From an uncultured Myxococcales bacterium (GTDB lineage Bacteria > Myxococcota_A > Bradymonadia > UBA4248): a DNA stretch of 33,749 bases. The notes beneath the pieces are model-generated. The model had not been told where the DNA came from and did no database searches. It was given only the letters and a program-made list of their open reading frames with translations. A program made the translations under genes and the position numbers. This document shows, one piece after another, positions 24,396-33,727 of this stretch; the first letter of the stretch is position 1; each line of letters begins with the position of its first letter. Location: the NCBI GenBank assembly GCA_946415045.1, contig CAMKRB010000005.1:1-33749 (forward strand), written 5' to 3'.

Positions 24396-27300
24396 ATGCA
24401 GGATAAGAAAAAAACAAAGGTTGCAGCCGGTGATAAGAAAAAGACACGGCAGCAGGCCAAAACGACATCGCCGAAACAGGTCCGGGATCTTCAGCGTTCC
24501 CAGACTCAGTCCAGACGACAGAATTCGTCCGGGGCGCGCAATGTCAGACGAACAAATGCACCGATTCGCGTCGAAAACCCAAGACGCGTGCAAAAAAGAT
24601 CCAAGCTGTACAGCTATTTGATTGCTGTCCTGCTCATCATTATCGGCGCTGCCCTCTTCCTCATGCTGTTTACGTTTACCTCGGCTGATATGGCAGAGGG
24701 GGTCGATCACTATCTCAATATCTTTGGGTTCATTGGTGCGCATATCGCCAATATCATGCTCACGCTCTTCGGTGTGTCGGCTTTCTTCTTTTCCGCAGTT
24801 TGTATCCTCTTTGGACTGCTCACTTTCTGCGGCCGTCAGCTCGAAGTAAAACCCGGCATGATTATTGGGCTTATCACGCTCATCGTGGGCGCTTCTCCGC
24901 TCTTTTATTTGATGTTCGGCGAGTCAAAAGTCCTCGAACATCCCGCCGGCGGTGTACTGGGCAGCTCGCTTTCTTCGCTCGCGCTCAATTATACATCTTC
25001 TTCTATACTTATCGCGGTTTGCATCGTTCTTTGCCTGCTCGGGTTGATCTATGTGACCGATACCGGGCTTAAGGCATTCTTTGCCGGTTTGTGGAAACTG
25101 CTCAAAACGATATGTTCGGCGATTTATCATGCAATTGCCGATAAAAAGGAAAAACCAGTTCCCGAGCCATCGCAATCGATGGATATGCCTTCCGTCGATC
25201 TCGACAATCCCGATGCGAGCATTTACGACGAAGAAACCCCGTCTGAACTGTTAAACACGCAGCAGCCAAAGGAATTGCCTGAAAATTCTGTTGCAGTTGC
25301 GATCGAAGAAGTCGCTTCTCCCGTAAAAGACAACCTCGATGTCTCGGACGAAATACCTGAGCCCGCCCCGGAGGCCGATTCCGTCGATGATTTGAATCTC
25401 TCAGACGAAATCCCGTGTGACGATGCTTCCCAATCCGACGACAGCATTCCGGAACCAGAACCTGCCGAAATCAGCGTGACTTCGGATTCTCAGATCGATC
25501 CGGAGCCGAAAGAAGAACAGCACGATGCTGAGGTCAAACCCGATTCAGGTGGCGCATTCGGCGATCTTATGGCGCGTATTCTCAATCGCGATACCAAGAA
25601 AGCGCCAAAAGGCCGATCGGTTCGACGCAATCATTCCGTACCTGCGCTCGAACCGGAATTCGATTTCGAGTCGATCGTTGCGCCCGAACAGATTGCCAAA
25701 ACGCAGCCGACCAACCACGAAGAACTCACCAAAACCGGCGTGCTTGGCAACTGGAAACCCAGGCCGATTGGCCGCAAAACCTCGCATCAGGACGCCAAAT
25801 CTGTTGCGCAGGAACCGGAAAAGGAGCAAAGCCTGCTCTCAAGACCCACTGTGGCAATTCAGGAACTGCAGGAACCACAGGCAAATACTCCAAAATCTCC
25901 GGCTCTCCCTTCAAACATGACCAAGGAACTGCTCGCGCAGCTGGCGACCGAGGAACTCGATGAAATCCCTCAGGAATCCGGCAGTGAACTACGTCCGAAC
26001 GATGCTGCAACCCGCATCAAACAGCCAAAGGAAACTCCCGCTTCCCAAAAGCCTTCCAGCCAGATGACAAAGGTTGGCGCGGATTCCCAGGCAATGCGAA
26101 ATCTCGCCAATATGATGCAGGCCGATTCCAGCGAAATACAGGCGCTCTCTGATAATTCCTTCTATATGGAAAAAAGCGGCGACTCCCTTGAGGTCGCTCA
26201 GGAGACGATCGATAGAATCCTCGCGCCGCAGAATGCGAAGAGTCCCGAACCCTCTGCACCAGAATCATCCCGGAATAAGGTCACGCAACAGACTGCAAGC
26301 ACCAAATCGGCCATACCGGCTTCATCCGTTTCGCCCGAACTGCGTTCGCTCATGGCTGAAGCCAATCCGACGCTGAACAAACCGCTCATCTCGCTCGATG
26401 ATATCGACGATGACGACAGCGACAGCTTTGAAATGCCCGTTTCCGATAATCGTCCCAATGTGCCGGCCCCCCGCGATCCACGCGGATCTTTTGTCGTCGC
26501 CGAAGAAAAAAAACGCGCCAGCAACGATGAACTCGATGAAGCCGATAAACAGCGAATGAAAAAAATGGGTGCCGATAATACCTATCATCATCCGCCGCTT
26601 TCGCTGTTGCACTACGATCCGGCCACACAAAAGGGCTTCGACATGGATGCCCTCAAATCCTATGCCGCAAAGATCGAAGAAAAACTTGCAGAATATCACG
26701 TGCAGGGACAAGTCGTCGAAATCTGCCCGGGTCCGGTTATCACGCGTTTTGAATACCAGCCTGCGCCTGGCACAAAAGTATCCAAAATTTCAAGTCTCTC
26801 CGACGATCTCATGATGGCGCTTGAAATTACTTCGATTCGCATTCAGGCACCGGTTCCCGGTAAAAATGTCGTCGGTATCGAGATTCCAAACGAAAAGAGA
26901 AATACGATATATCTCAAGGAAGTGCTTGGATCCAAACAGTTTATAGATGCCAAAAGTATACTCACGATTGGGCTTGGAAAAGATAGTGAAGGTGAGCCGG
27001 TTGTCAGTGATTTGGCCAAGATGCCTCATTTGCTCGTTGCGGGGTCTACGGGAAGCGGAAAATCGGTTGCAATTAATACAATGATTTGCAGCCTTTTATA
27101 CAATGCGACTCCCGACGAAGTAAAGTTTATACTTGTTGATCCGAAATGCCTTGAACTCAGCGTATATGAAGGTATTCCACATCTTCTCGTGCCGCCCATT
27201 ACAACGCCGAAAGAAACAGCTTCGGCACTCGAATGGGCTTGCGAAGAAATGGATAACCGCTATAGATTGCTTGCATCCTTTGGTGTGCGAAATATCGCCG

Positions 27301-28052
27301 GATACAACGAGCAGCTCAAGAATCCGACGCTGCAAAAAGCAATCGAAAAAGTCGCCGAAAAAGATGAAAACGGCGAATGTATCTATAAACCGATGCCATA
27401 TATCGTCATCGTTGTCGATGAATTCGCCGATCTCATGATGGTATCCGGAAAAGAAATAGAAACAGCCATTGCCCGGCTTGCACAAAAAGCACGCGCCGCT
27501 GGTATTCATATTATTCTTGCGACACAGCGTCCATCCGCCAATGTCATTACAGGCGTTATCAAAGCGAATTTCCCCACGCGTATTGCGTTCCGCGTCTTCA
27601 GCGTTGTAGATTCAAAAGTCATTCTCGACAACAAAGGTGCAGAATCATTGCTCGGAAACGGCGATTCACTATTCCTGCCGCCGAACAGCGGTATCCTGCA
27701 GCGAGTGCATGGTGCATATGTTTCGGATGACGAAGTGCAGCAGATCGTGAGTTTTTTGGCCGCGCAGCGCAAGCCTGAATACAATCTCGATATCACTGCC
27801 CCGCGTGATGAAGATAGTATGGATGATGTGCAGGCTGCTGGTGGGCGCGACGATAACCGGTTCGACGATTTGTATGATCAGGCCGTTCGCATTGTGGCCG
27901 AAACCCGCCAGGCATCCGCTTCTTTTTTGCAGCGCCGCCTCAATATCGGGTTTAACCGCGCAGCCCGATTGATAGAACAGCTCGAACGCGAAGGCGTTGT
28001 CGGGCCGCAAAAAGGTCAAAAACCACGCGAAGTACTCATCGGGCCAATTTGA
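24396..28052 (+). CDS. ftsK: DNA translocase FtsK/SpoIIIE
   Basis: 1218 residues. FtsK is anchored at the division septum and pumps chromosome DNA so that XerCD can resolve dimers. A basic N-terminal tail (about 1-67) precedes four membrane helices (about 68-220, starting LYSYLIAVLLIIIGAALF). A long Pro/Glu/Ser-rich acidic linker spans about 240-720. The alpha/beta motor follows: QGQVVEICPGPVITRFEYQP, Walker A AGSTGSGKS (about 882-890), DPKCLELSVYEGIPHLL, and Walker B IVIVVDEFADLMM. The C-terminal gamma winged helix (about 1155-1218: VRIVAETRQASASFLQRRLN, GFNRAARLIEQLE) reads the KOPS polarity sites. The gene is intact. A T-rich stretch (28055-28063) follows the stop without a clear hairpin before it. 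Confidence 0.95.
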   Translation: MQDKKKTKVAAGDKKKTRQQAKTTSPKQVRDLQRSQTQSRRQNSSGARNVRRTNAPIRVENPRRVQKRSKLYSYLIAVLLIIIGAALFLMLFTFTSADMAEGVDHYLNIFGFIGAHIANIMLTLFGVSAFFFSAVCILFGLLTFCGRQLEVKPGMIIGLITLIVGASPLFYLMFGESKVLEHPAGGVLGSSLSSLALNYTSSSILIAVCIVLCLLGLIYVTDTGLKAFFAGLWKLLKTICSAIYHAIADKKEKPVPEPSQSMDMPSVDLDNPDASIYDEETPSELLNTQQPKELPENSVAVAIEEVASPVKDNLDVSDEIPEPAPEADSVDDLNLSDEIPCDDASQSDDSIPEPEPAEISVTSDSQIDPEPKEEQHDAEVKPDSGGAFGDLMARILNRDTKKAPKGRSVRRNHSVPALEPEFDFESIVAPEQIAKTQPTNHEELTKTGVLGNWKPRPIGRKTSHQDAKSVAQEPEKEQSLLSRPTVAIQELQEPQANTPKSPALPSNMTKELLAQLATEELDEIPQESGSELRPNDAATRIKQPKETPASQKPSSQMTKVGADSQAMRNLANMMQADSSEIQALSDNSFYMEKSGDSLEVAQETIDRILAPQNAKSPEPSAPESSRNKVTQQTASTKSAIPASSVSPELRSLMAEANPTLNKPLISLDDIDDDDSDSFEMPVSDNRPNVPAPRDPRGSFVVAEEKKRASNDELDEADKQRMKKMGADNTYHHPPLSLLHYDPATQKGFDMDALKSYAAKIEEKLAEYHVQGQVVEICPGPVITRFEYQPAPGTKVSKISSLSDDLMMALEITSIRIQAPVPGKNVVGIEIPNEKRNTIYLKEVLGSKQFIDAKSILTIGLGKDSEGEPVVSDLAKMPHLLVAGSTGSGKSVAINTMICSLLYNATPDEVKFILVDPKCLELSVYEGIPHLLVPPITTPKETASALEWACEEMDNRYRLLASFGVRNIAGYNEQLKNPTLQKAIEKVAEKDENGECIYKPMPYIVIVVDEFADLMMVSGKEIETAIARLAQKARAAGIHIILATQRPSANVITGVIKANFPTRIAFRVFSVVDSKVILDNKGAESLLGNGDSLFLPPNSGILQRVHGAYVSDDEVQQIVSFLAAQRKPEYNLDITAPRDEDSMDDVQAAGGRDDNRFDDLYDQAVRIVAETRQASASFLQRRLNIGFNRAARLIEQLEREGVVGPQKGQKPREVLIGPI

Positions 28053-28080
28053 TACTTTTTTTTAGATTTGCCGGCGCGCC

Positions 28081-28143
28081 GCTATCGGGCCTGCAGCCCG
28101 ATACGCTTGCGCTGCGCGTCTATTGGCTGCGCCAATACGACGC
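28081..28143 (-). repeat. Double bulged-hairpin intergenic element, copy D
   Basis: There are two hairpins in tandem downstream of ftsK. The first is GC TATCGGGC, loop CTGCA, GCCCGATA, bulged C (28104), GC (28081-28106). The second is GCGTC TATTGGC, loop TGC, GCCAATA, bulged C (28138), GACGC (28116-28143). The layout equals copies A-C, but the stem cores differ with compensating changes, so the fold rather than the sequence is kept. With the T-run at 28055 this occupies most of the 200-base gap before the first kinase. Confidence 0.7.
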
Positions 28144-28213
28144 GCACACGTTTTTGAAATCGGTCTTAGACATGTGCGCTGTTTTATGACATACTCAGAT
28201 CTGCAATGCGGTG

Positions 28214-28229
28214 CACCTGTATGCAGGTG
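28214..28229. promoter_or_regulatory. Inverted repeat upstream of the kinase cluster (possible operator)
   Basis: CACCTG-TATG-CAGGTG is a perfect 6-bp inverted repeat with a four-base spacer, ending 28 bases before the kinase ATG. A TAATAT (28234-28239) just downstream could be a -10, though no fitting -35 is seen. It could be a regulator site or a small hairpin in the leader. Confidence 0.35.
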
Positions 28230-28257
28230 TGTCTAATATATCAGATGGAATCGTGTG

Positions 28258-30795
28258 ATGACAGAACAGAATATAGTACACTTGGCAGAAAATACTGAAC
28301 CAGCAACCGATATGCCTTCCAGTGAAATTCCAACTCCGCCCTCACTCGCAGGAAAATACCAGTTCATTAAAAAGCTGGGGCAGGGCAGCCAGGCGAAAGT
28401 TTTTCTTGCACGTCGTCTGAGCGATAATGAAAAGGTTGCCATCAAACAAATCGACATCGAATCGGTTTCGAACTGGAAGGAATACGATTTGTTTCGCCGC
28501 GAGGCACAGGTGCTGTCGTCTCTGGATATCAATGGCGTCGCATTGTTCTACGAAGCTGTCGAATGTCTGGATGATACACCTCCCCGTTCTTTCCTTGTGC
28601 AGGAATATATCGAAGGGGATTCACTCGGTAGCATGCTCAAATCCGGGCATCGCTTCACGACTGATGAAGTGTACGATATCATCATTCAGCTGCTCACGAT
28701 TCTGTATCAGCTGCAGAACCGCGCAAATCCCGTGATTCATCGCGATATTAAGCCGTCCAATATCATGCTCACGCCAATCAATGGCGGTTATTATGTTTCC
28801 CTGATCGATTTTGGGGCTGTTGCAAATCCGCAGGTACAAAGCGGTGGATCGACTACTGCCGGCACCTTTGGTTACATGCCGCCCGAGCAGTTGATGTGCA
28901 GACCTCAGCCTGCCAGCGATATCTATGCACTTGCCGCAGTAGCAGTCGAATTGTTTACGGGAAAGTCTCCTGCCGATTTGCCTGTAAAAGATTTCCACAT
29001 CATCTTTGAGCCCGAAATGCAGTCGCAGCCGCCTGCGCTTGTCAATACGCTGCGCAAAATGCTCGAACCAGATTGCTCCAGAAGACTGGCCGATTGTGTA
29101 CAACTCATCCAGACGTTTAAATACTATAAAAATGGTGATTTCAAACAGACGGGATCTCTGAAATCCATCGACAGCAAATATAGCAAAAAGTTACAGGAAG
29201 TTGTTGACTTTGGGGCCCCAGGAAATATCGATTTGTGGCAGATTCTGGACGATGAAACGCCGCGCGACATTCCACAGGCCTACGCGCAGAATAACTGGTC
29301 CAAACGTATTCATCAGTCTAATTCATTCAATCTGGTATCTGATAAGCATCAGAACCAAAAAATACCTGTATTTACCGGTCTGCTGATTTTGGCGCTTTTT
29401 ATCGCAGGTCCAGTTTTAATGGTTATTTATGAGTTGAATTCTCTAACCTGGTTACTGGGAATTGCGCTCTTGTATGTCATTCTGACCACGATTATTTTGG
29501 CTATATCATCCCGGATTGTAAACAGTGATTCACACAGATTCGCGCAAATTGATAAATCATCCAATAAGCAGAATATCGTGACACCCATGCCGAAAACAGT
29601 TTCGGATCTGCTCAAATATGGCCGTAAAACAATCGCTACGATTGTTTCTATAAAATATGTGCCTGCGGCGGATATAATGGTGGTGAAAGGTGCTCTGGTC
29701 GCGGGAGACCGTCCGGGGTTTCGGATTAGTTATAAATTCAATCCACCGGACGATTTCAGATCCGAAGATTTAATTCATGAATGCATCGTTTACAATGAAC
29801 CGGAAAATACTTATCGCGTGGGTGATCCATTCCCCATCCTGTATTATCTGGACGGGCAGAATTTCGATGAAGTTGTCAGCAGTATGCCTTTCCCGTACCC
29901 GCTTCAGTATATATCTGAAAACGATGTCGTTTATAACAGTACCCCCGGTTGGGAATATTTGTCGATTCTCAAGTCGTTAACTAATTATCAGCTATACGGT
30001 TTTATCAAGTATCGCAACGACCTTCAGAAACTGGCAGTTGAGATCGATATGATTAGTTCTGAATGGTTATCTGAAACAGAATTTCGAGTGGCTGCTTTGC
30101 CTATCCTGAATTGTTATCTCAAAGCTGAACAGTACGCACCGGTGCATGTGAATTGTTTGAATTGCTTTTTTTATTGTCTCAAACACGAACGGTATGTCGT
30201 ACAGATTAATTCCTATCTGTCGTATTATCTGTCTACAATGAAGATACAATCCGAAGAAATTTGTAAGGAGCTGATCAATAGTATTCTTGAAGATCTGCCT
30301 TTGTCTTCGAATGTCGCAGCTAAAATCGTGGACTTGATCGATAACAGCAGCGCGGCATACCATGCAATGATGAATATTTTCTCACCAAAACTCGCTGATA
30401 TTGTGCTTAAACGCAATTCGCTCAAGTACATGCATTCTGAAGTGCTGAACAAATTGTGCGTGTATATATTGAAAGAGAAAAAGTATAGACAGGACTATGT
30501 TCAAATCATTTGTGATTATCTGCACAAACGACCGATTGATGAAAGCGTGATTACCCCGACTGTGATCACTTCTATTGGAGTATGCGCCAGTGGTTTTATG
30601 GATGCGAACTGCGGCAATAAGATTAAATTGCTGCTTCGTACACTTGTTGGGGTTTTCTTTGACTGCCACAATGTTGCGCTCAAACTGACGGTGCGCGAGC
30701 AGGTAAAATCGGTATGTGATTCGAAAGAACAATTTGATTATTATTACAAAGCGCTTAGCAATCCCAAACTGGCGGATGAGTTCAGAACCGGATAA
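28258..30795 (+). CDS. Transmembrane Hanks-type Ser/Thr protein kinase 1
   Basis: 845 residues from the ATG at 28258 (a GTG directly precedes it). The kinase domain spans about 34-290: glycine loop LGQGSQAKVF, ATP-lysine AIKQ (Lys63), catalytic HRDIKPSN (Asp163), DFG (184-186), and an activation loop with SGGSTTAGTFGYMPPEQ. All key residues are present, so it should be active. After a linker come two membrane helices (about 370-391 and 397-418). An extracytoplasmic or cytoplasmic DUF3592-like beta domain follows at about 440-550 (GRKTIATIVSIKY, PGFRISYKFNPPDDF, YRVGDPFPILYYLDGQNFDE). A helical C-terminal region of about 290 residues resembles no family I know. It is the first of three tandem paralogs. 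The substrate and signal are unknown. Confidence 0.88.
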   Translation: MTEQNIVHLAENTEPATDMPSSEIPTPPSLAGKYQFIKKLGQGSQAKVFLARRLSDNEKVAIKQIDIESVSNWKEYDLFRREAQVLSSLDINGVALFYEAVECLDDTPPRSFLVQEYIEGDSLGSMLKSGHRFTTDEVYDIIIQLLTILYQLQNRANPVIHRDIKPSNIMLTPINGGYYVSLIDFGAVANPQVQSGGSTTAGTFGYMPPEQLMCRPQPASDIYALAAVAVELFTGKSPADLPVKDFHIIFEPEMQSQPPALVNTLRKMLEPDCSRRLADCVQLIQTFKYYKNGDFKQTGSLKSIDSKYSKKLQEVVDFGAPGNIDLWQILDDETPRDIPQAYAQNNWSKRIHQSNSFNLVSDKHQNQKIPVFTGLLILALFIAGPVLMVIYELNSLTWLLGIALLYVILTTIILAISSRIVNSDSHRFAQIDKSSNKQNIVTPMPKTVSDLLKYGRKTIATIVSIKYVPAADIMVVKGALVAGDRPGFRISYKFNPPDDFRSEDLIHECIVYNEPENTYRVGDPFPILYYLDGQNFDEVVSSMPFPYPLQYISENDVVYNSTPGWEYLSILKSLTNYQLYGFIKYRNDLQKLAVEIDMISSEWLSETEFRVAALPILNCYLKAEQYAPVHVNCLNCFFYCLKHERYVVQINSYLSYYLSTMKIQSEEICKELINSILEDLPLSSNVAAKIVDLIDNSSAAYHAMMNIFSPKLADIVLKRNSLKYMHSEVLNKLCVYILKEKKYRQDYVQIICDYLHKRPIDESVITPTVITSIGVCASGFMDANCGNKIKLLLRTLVGVFFDCHNVALKLTVREQVKSVCDSKEQFDYYYKALSNPKLADEFRTG

Positions 30796-30870
30796 AGAAC
30801 CTTGTTCCTTAAATAATTGCTTTCTGTTTGCGATTTCACATACAGAATGCAGAAATTCACTTTGACTACG

Positions 30871-33087
30871 ATGAAAACCATGAGCGAAAAAGAAGTACAG
30901 ATTGCTCAACCAATGCAGGATGCAGCCGATGAACAGCCTTCGGTATCCGCTGAACGTCCTGTATTGTGTGTAACAGGGGAACACACGGATGTTGCTGATA
31001 CGTCTGAACCTTCTGTGTCTACGCCTTTGTCTGTTGCTGCGAAATATCAGTTCATCAAAAAGATCGGTCAGGGGAGTCAGGCCAAAGTTTTTCTTGCCCG
31101 CCGTCTCAGCGACAACCTGATGGTTGCTGTCAAACAGCTCGATATCGAATCGGTTTCCAGCTGGAAAGAATACGATTTGTTCCGGCGGGAAGCTGCAGTG
31201 TTGTCGACGCTGAATATCGATGGCGTTGCGCATTTCTATGAGGCCATTGAATGTATCGATGATATACCGCCATGCTCGTATCTGGTGCAGCAATATGTTG
31301 AGGGACAGTCTGTTGGCGACATGATTCGGGCAGGCCATCGGTTTACGACAGACGAAGTCTACGATATCATCATCCAGATGCTTACGATACTTTATCAGTT
31401 GCACAGCCGCCCCGATCCTGTGATTCACCGCGATATCAAGCCGTCCAATATCATGCTCACGCCGATAATCGGGGGGTATGATGTCACCATCATCGATTTC
31501 GGTGCGGTCGCCAATCCACAGGTGCAAAGCGGTGGTTCGACGGTTGCCGGGACTTATGGCTATATGCCGCCCGAACAATTGATGGGGCGTCCACAGCCAG
31601 CCAGCGATATCTATTCACTCGCAGCGGTCGCTGTCGAGTTGTTTACAAGTATATCGCCTGCGACGATGCCTACCAGGGATTTCAGGCTCATCTTCGAGCC
31701 CGAGATGCAGGCGTATCCCCACGCACTCGTTGCGACGCTGCGAAAAATGCTCGATCCCGATGCTTCTGTCAGACTGTGCGATTGTCTGCAGCTCATACAG
31801 ATGTTTAAAAGATTTCGCAAAGGTGATTTTAAGCAACTCGACAATCTGAAAAAGACAGATTATAAATACGAAACCAAATATGAAAAACGGTTGACCGAAG
31901 TAAAAGAATTTGCGGCTCCGGGCAATATCGCTTTGTGGCAGACGCTGTCTGACGAAACCCCAAGAAATATTCCAAATGTTTATAAGTTTGCAAACTGGCG
32001 CAGCCGCGTCCGATCTTCGGAGAAACTGGAGAATGATGATTCTGGTAATGTCAGACTGATTCGATATAAAAAGTATCTCGATGCGCTGCAAACGGCTTTG
32101 TTGGTTTTCTTCTTTATCATTTGTATATTGTTTGCTTTTATTCCTACTTTCGAAGCTGTCATTGCGCTGTTTGGGGTCTTTGCTATCGCAGTAGTGCCTC
32201 TCTTTATTGCTGTTGCCGTGTGCAATATGCGCCTGAATAAATCGAAAAACAGACAGCCACATGGTTTATCCTATAATGTTTCGGAGTTGCTTAAGAATGG
32301 ACACAAGACGATTGCGACAATCGTCCACATTGAATATCTTCCGATTAGAAATGTTCTGTCACATGAAAATCTCATCGTCACAAATAGCAGGCCTGCTTTC
32401 CGGATTAAATACAAATTCAATCCGCCGGATGATTTCCGGGATGAACCGCTGATTCACGATTGTATTGTGTTTAATGAACCGGATAATAGTTATCGTGTGG
32501 GGGATCCGATTCCGATACTGTATCGTATTGAAGGGCAGAATTTTGACGAAATCGTTCGGAGCATGCCGTATCCATACCCGCTTGACTGCATTTCTGAACA
32601 CGATGTGGTCGGATCGAGTTGTGCGGGAGAAGAGTTCTGGATGTATGCCAACCGACTGATCTATTCCAGACGCTTAAAGAAGAAGTCCAACTACAGGTTT
32701 ATTGAATATCGGAATGATCTCAATTTGCTCGGACCAGCTATTGCCCGAATCTCAGATTATAAAGGGCTGACACAATCCGATGTCCAGACCGGGATATTAC
32801 CCCTGCTCAATTGTTATCTCAAATCCGACAGGTACAGTGCAGTTCATCCCGACATTATACGTTATATGCTTTTGTGTATGCGGAAATTCCCTGCTGTGCG
32901 CTCGCAGATCCAGGGCATTATTAAAAACTATCTTTCGACAGTGGGTAATAAGCCGTTATCCGCAGATTTCGGTAAGCTCTTCACTGAAATCCGGCAGGAG
33001 ATTGTGAAAGAGACGGAGAAACCGCAGGATAATCCAAAAGAAACTGCAGACATTCAGCGCGATGGGATCAACAGTGATGATGGATAG
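30871..33087 (+). CDS. Transmembrane Hanks-type Ser/Thr protein kinase 2
   Basis: 738 residues from the ATG at 30871; other in-frame starts (30817, 30847, 30880) are possible, and no strong ribosome site decides. A variable N-terminal tail (1-56) leads into a kinase domain nearly identical to that of kinase 1: IGQGSQAKVF, AVKQ (Lys88), HRDIKPSN (Asp188), DFG (209-211), SGGSTVAGTYGYMPPEQ. Two hydrophobic segments (LQTALLVFFFIICILFAF and VIALFGVFAIAVVPLFIAVA) are followed by the same DUF3592-like module (GHKTIATIVHIEY, PAFRIKYKFNPPDDF, YRVGDPIPILYRIEGQNFDE) and a shorter helical tail. The 75-base gap from kinase 1 and the overlap with kinase 3 point to one operon. The N-terminal tail and C-terminal region have diverged much more than the catalytic domain. 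Confidence 0.88.
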   Translation: MKTMSEKEVQIAQPMQDAADEQPSVSAERPVLCVTGEHTDVADTSEPSVSTPLSVAAKYQFIKKIGQGSQAKVFLARRLSDNLMVAVKQLDIESVSSWKEYDLFRREAAVLSTLNIDGVAHFYEAIECIDDIPPCSYLVQQYVEGQSVGDMIRAGHRFTTDEVYDIIIQMLTILYQLHSRPDPVIHRDIKPSNIMLTPIIGGYDVTIIDFGAVANPQVQSGGSTVAGTYGYMPPEQLMGRPQPASDIYSLAAVAVELFTSISPATMPTRDFRLIFEPEMQAYPHALVATLRKMLDPDASVRLCDCLQLIQMFKRFRKGDFKQLDNLKKTDYKYETKYEKRLTEVKEFAAPGNIALWQTLSDETPRNIPNVYKFANWRSRVRSSEKLENDDSGNVRLIRYKKYLDALQTALLVFFFIICILFAFIPTFEAVIALFGVFAIAVVPLFIAVAVCNMRLNKSKNRQPHGLSYNVSELLKNGHKTIATIVHIEYLPIRNVLSHENLIVTNSRPAFRIKYKFNPPDDFRDEPLIHDCIVFNEPDNSYRVGDPIPILYRIEGQNFDEIVRSMPYPYPLDCISEHDVVGSSCAGEEFWMYANRLIYSRRLKKKSNYRFIEYRNDLNLLGPAIARISDYKGLTQSDVQTGILPLLNCYLKSDRYSAVHPDIIRYMLLCMRKFPAVRSQIQGIIKNYLSTVGNKPLSADFGKLFTEIRQEIVKETEKPQDNPKETADIQRDGINSDDG

Positions 33088-33727
33088 TGCATTTCGTCCC
33101 ATATCGTCGGCTGATATAGAACGATTGCAGGTTTCGCAACCGGAATCGGGCTTATCTGCAGAACATGAGCTGGCCATACCCACGCCGCCTTCGCTTGCAG
33201 GGAATTATCAATTTATCCGACAGCTCGGCCAGGGATCGCAGGCAAAGGTATTCCTCGCCCGACGTCTGAGCGACAACCAGATGGTTGCGATTAAACAGCT
33301 CAACATCGAATCGGTTTCCAGCTGGAAAGAATACGATCTGTTCCACCGCGAGGTCGAAGTGCTGTCGTCTCTGGATATCGATGGTGTGGCGCGGTTTTAT
33401 GAAGCCATTGAATGCCTTGAAGATAATCCGCCATGCTCGTATCTGGTGCAGGAATATATTGAGGGCGAGTCGCTGGGGAGTATGCTCCGGGCAGGACATC
33501 GCTTTGCCATCGCTGAGGTATACGATATCATTTTGCAGATGCTGAGAATTCTGTACCAGCTGCAGAATCGGCCAGATCCGGTGGTGCACAGGGATATCAA
33601 GCCATCCAACATCATGCTGACGCCTGCGGCTGATGGTTATGTGGTGTCGCTGATTGATTTTGGGGCGGTTGCCAATCCACAGGTTCAGAGCGACGCCATC
33701 CAACATCATGCTGACGCCTGCGGCTGA
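33062..33727 (+). CDS. Hanks-type Ser/Thr protein kinase 3, truncated by the contig end
   Basis: Candidate starts are 33062, 33077 and 33080; the last overlaps the kinase 2 stop (ATGGATAG), so coupling is likely in any case. The kinase domain matches the other two: LGQGSQAKVFLARRLSDN, AIKQLNIESVSSWKEYDLF, HRDIKPSNIML and DFGAVANPQVQS. After this serine, where the paralogs continue with GGST and the activation loop, the frame jumps into DAIQHHADACG and stops at 33727. That tail comes from a 55-base exact copy of 33601-33655 placed at 33695-33749, the very end of the window. The true gene most likely continues beyond the edge, and the stop is an assembly artefact. Only bases up to about 33691 should be trusted. 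A genuine frame-breaking duplication is less likely. Confidence 0.8.
   Translation: MGSTVMMDSAFRPISSADIERLQVSQPESGLSAEHELAIPTPPSLAGNYQFIRQLGQGSQAKVFLARRLSDNQMVAIKQLNIESVSSWKEYDLFHREVEVLSSLDIDGVARFYEAIECLEDNPPCSYLVQEYIEGESLGSMLRAGHRFAIAEVYDIILQMLRILYQLQNRPDPVVHRDIKPSNIMLTPAADGYVVSLIDFGAVANPQVQSDAIQHHADACG

Noticed and set aside
30382-31578. 398-aa open frame on - across kinases 1 and 2
   Set aside because: Antisense shadow of the kinase domains, without recognisable domains or start signals; it spans two genes.
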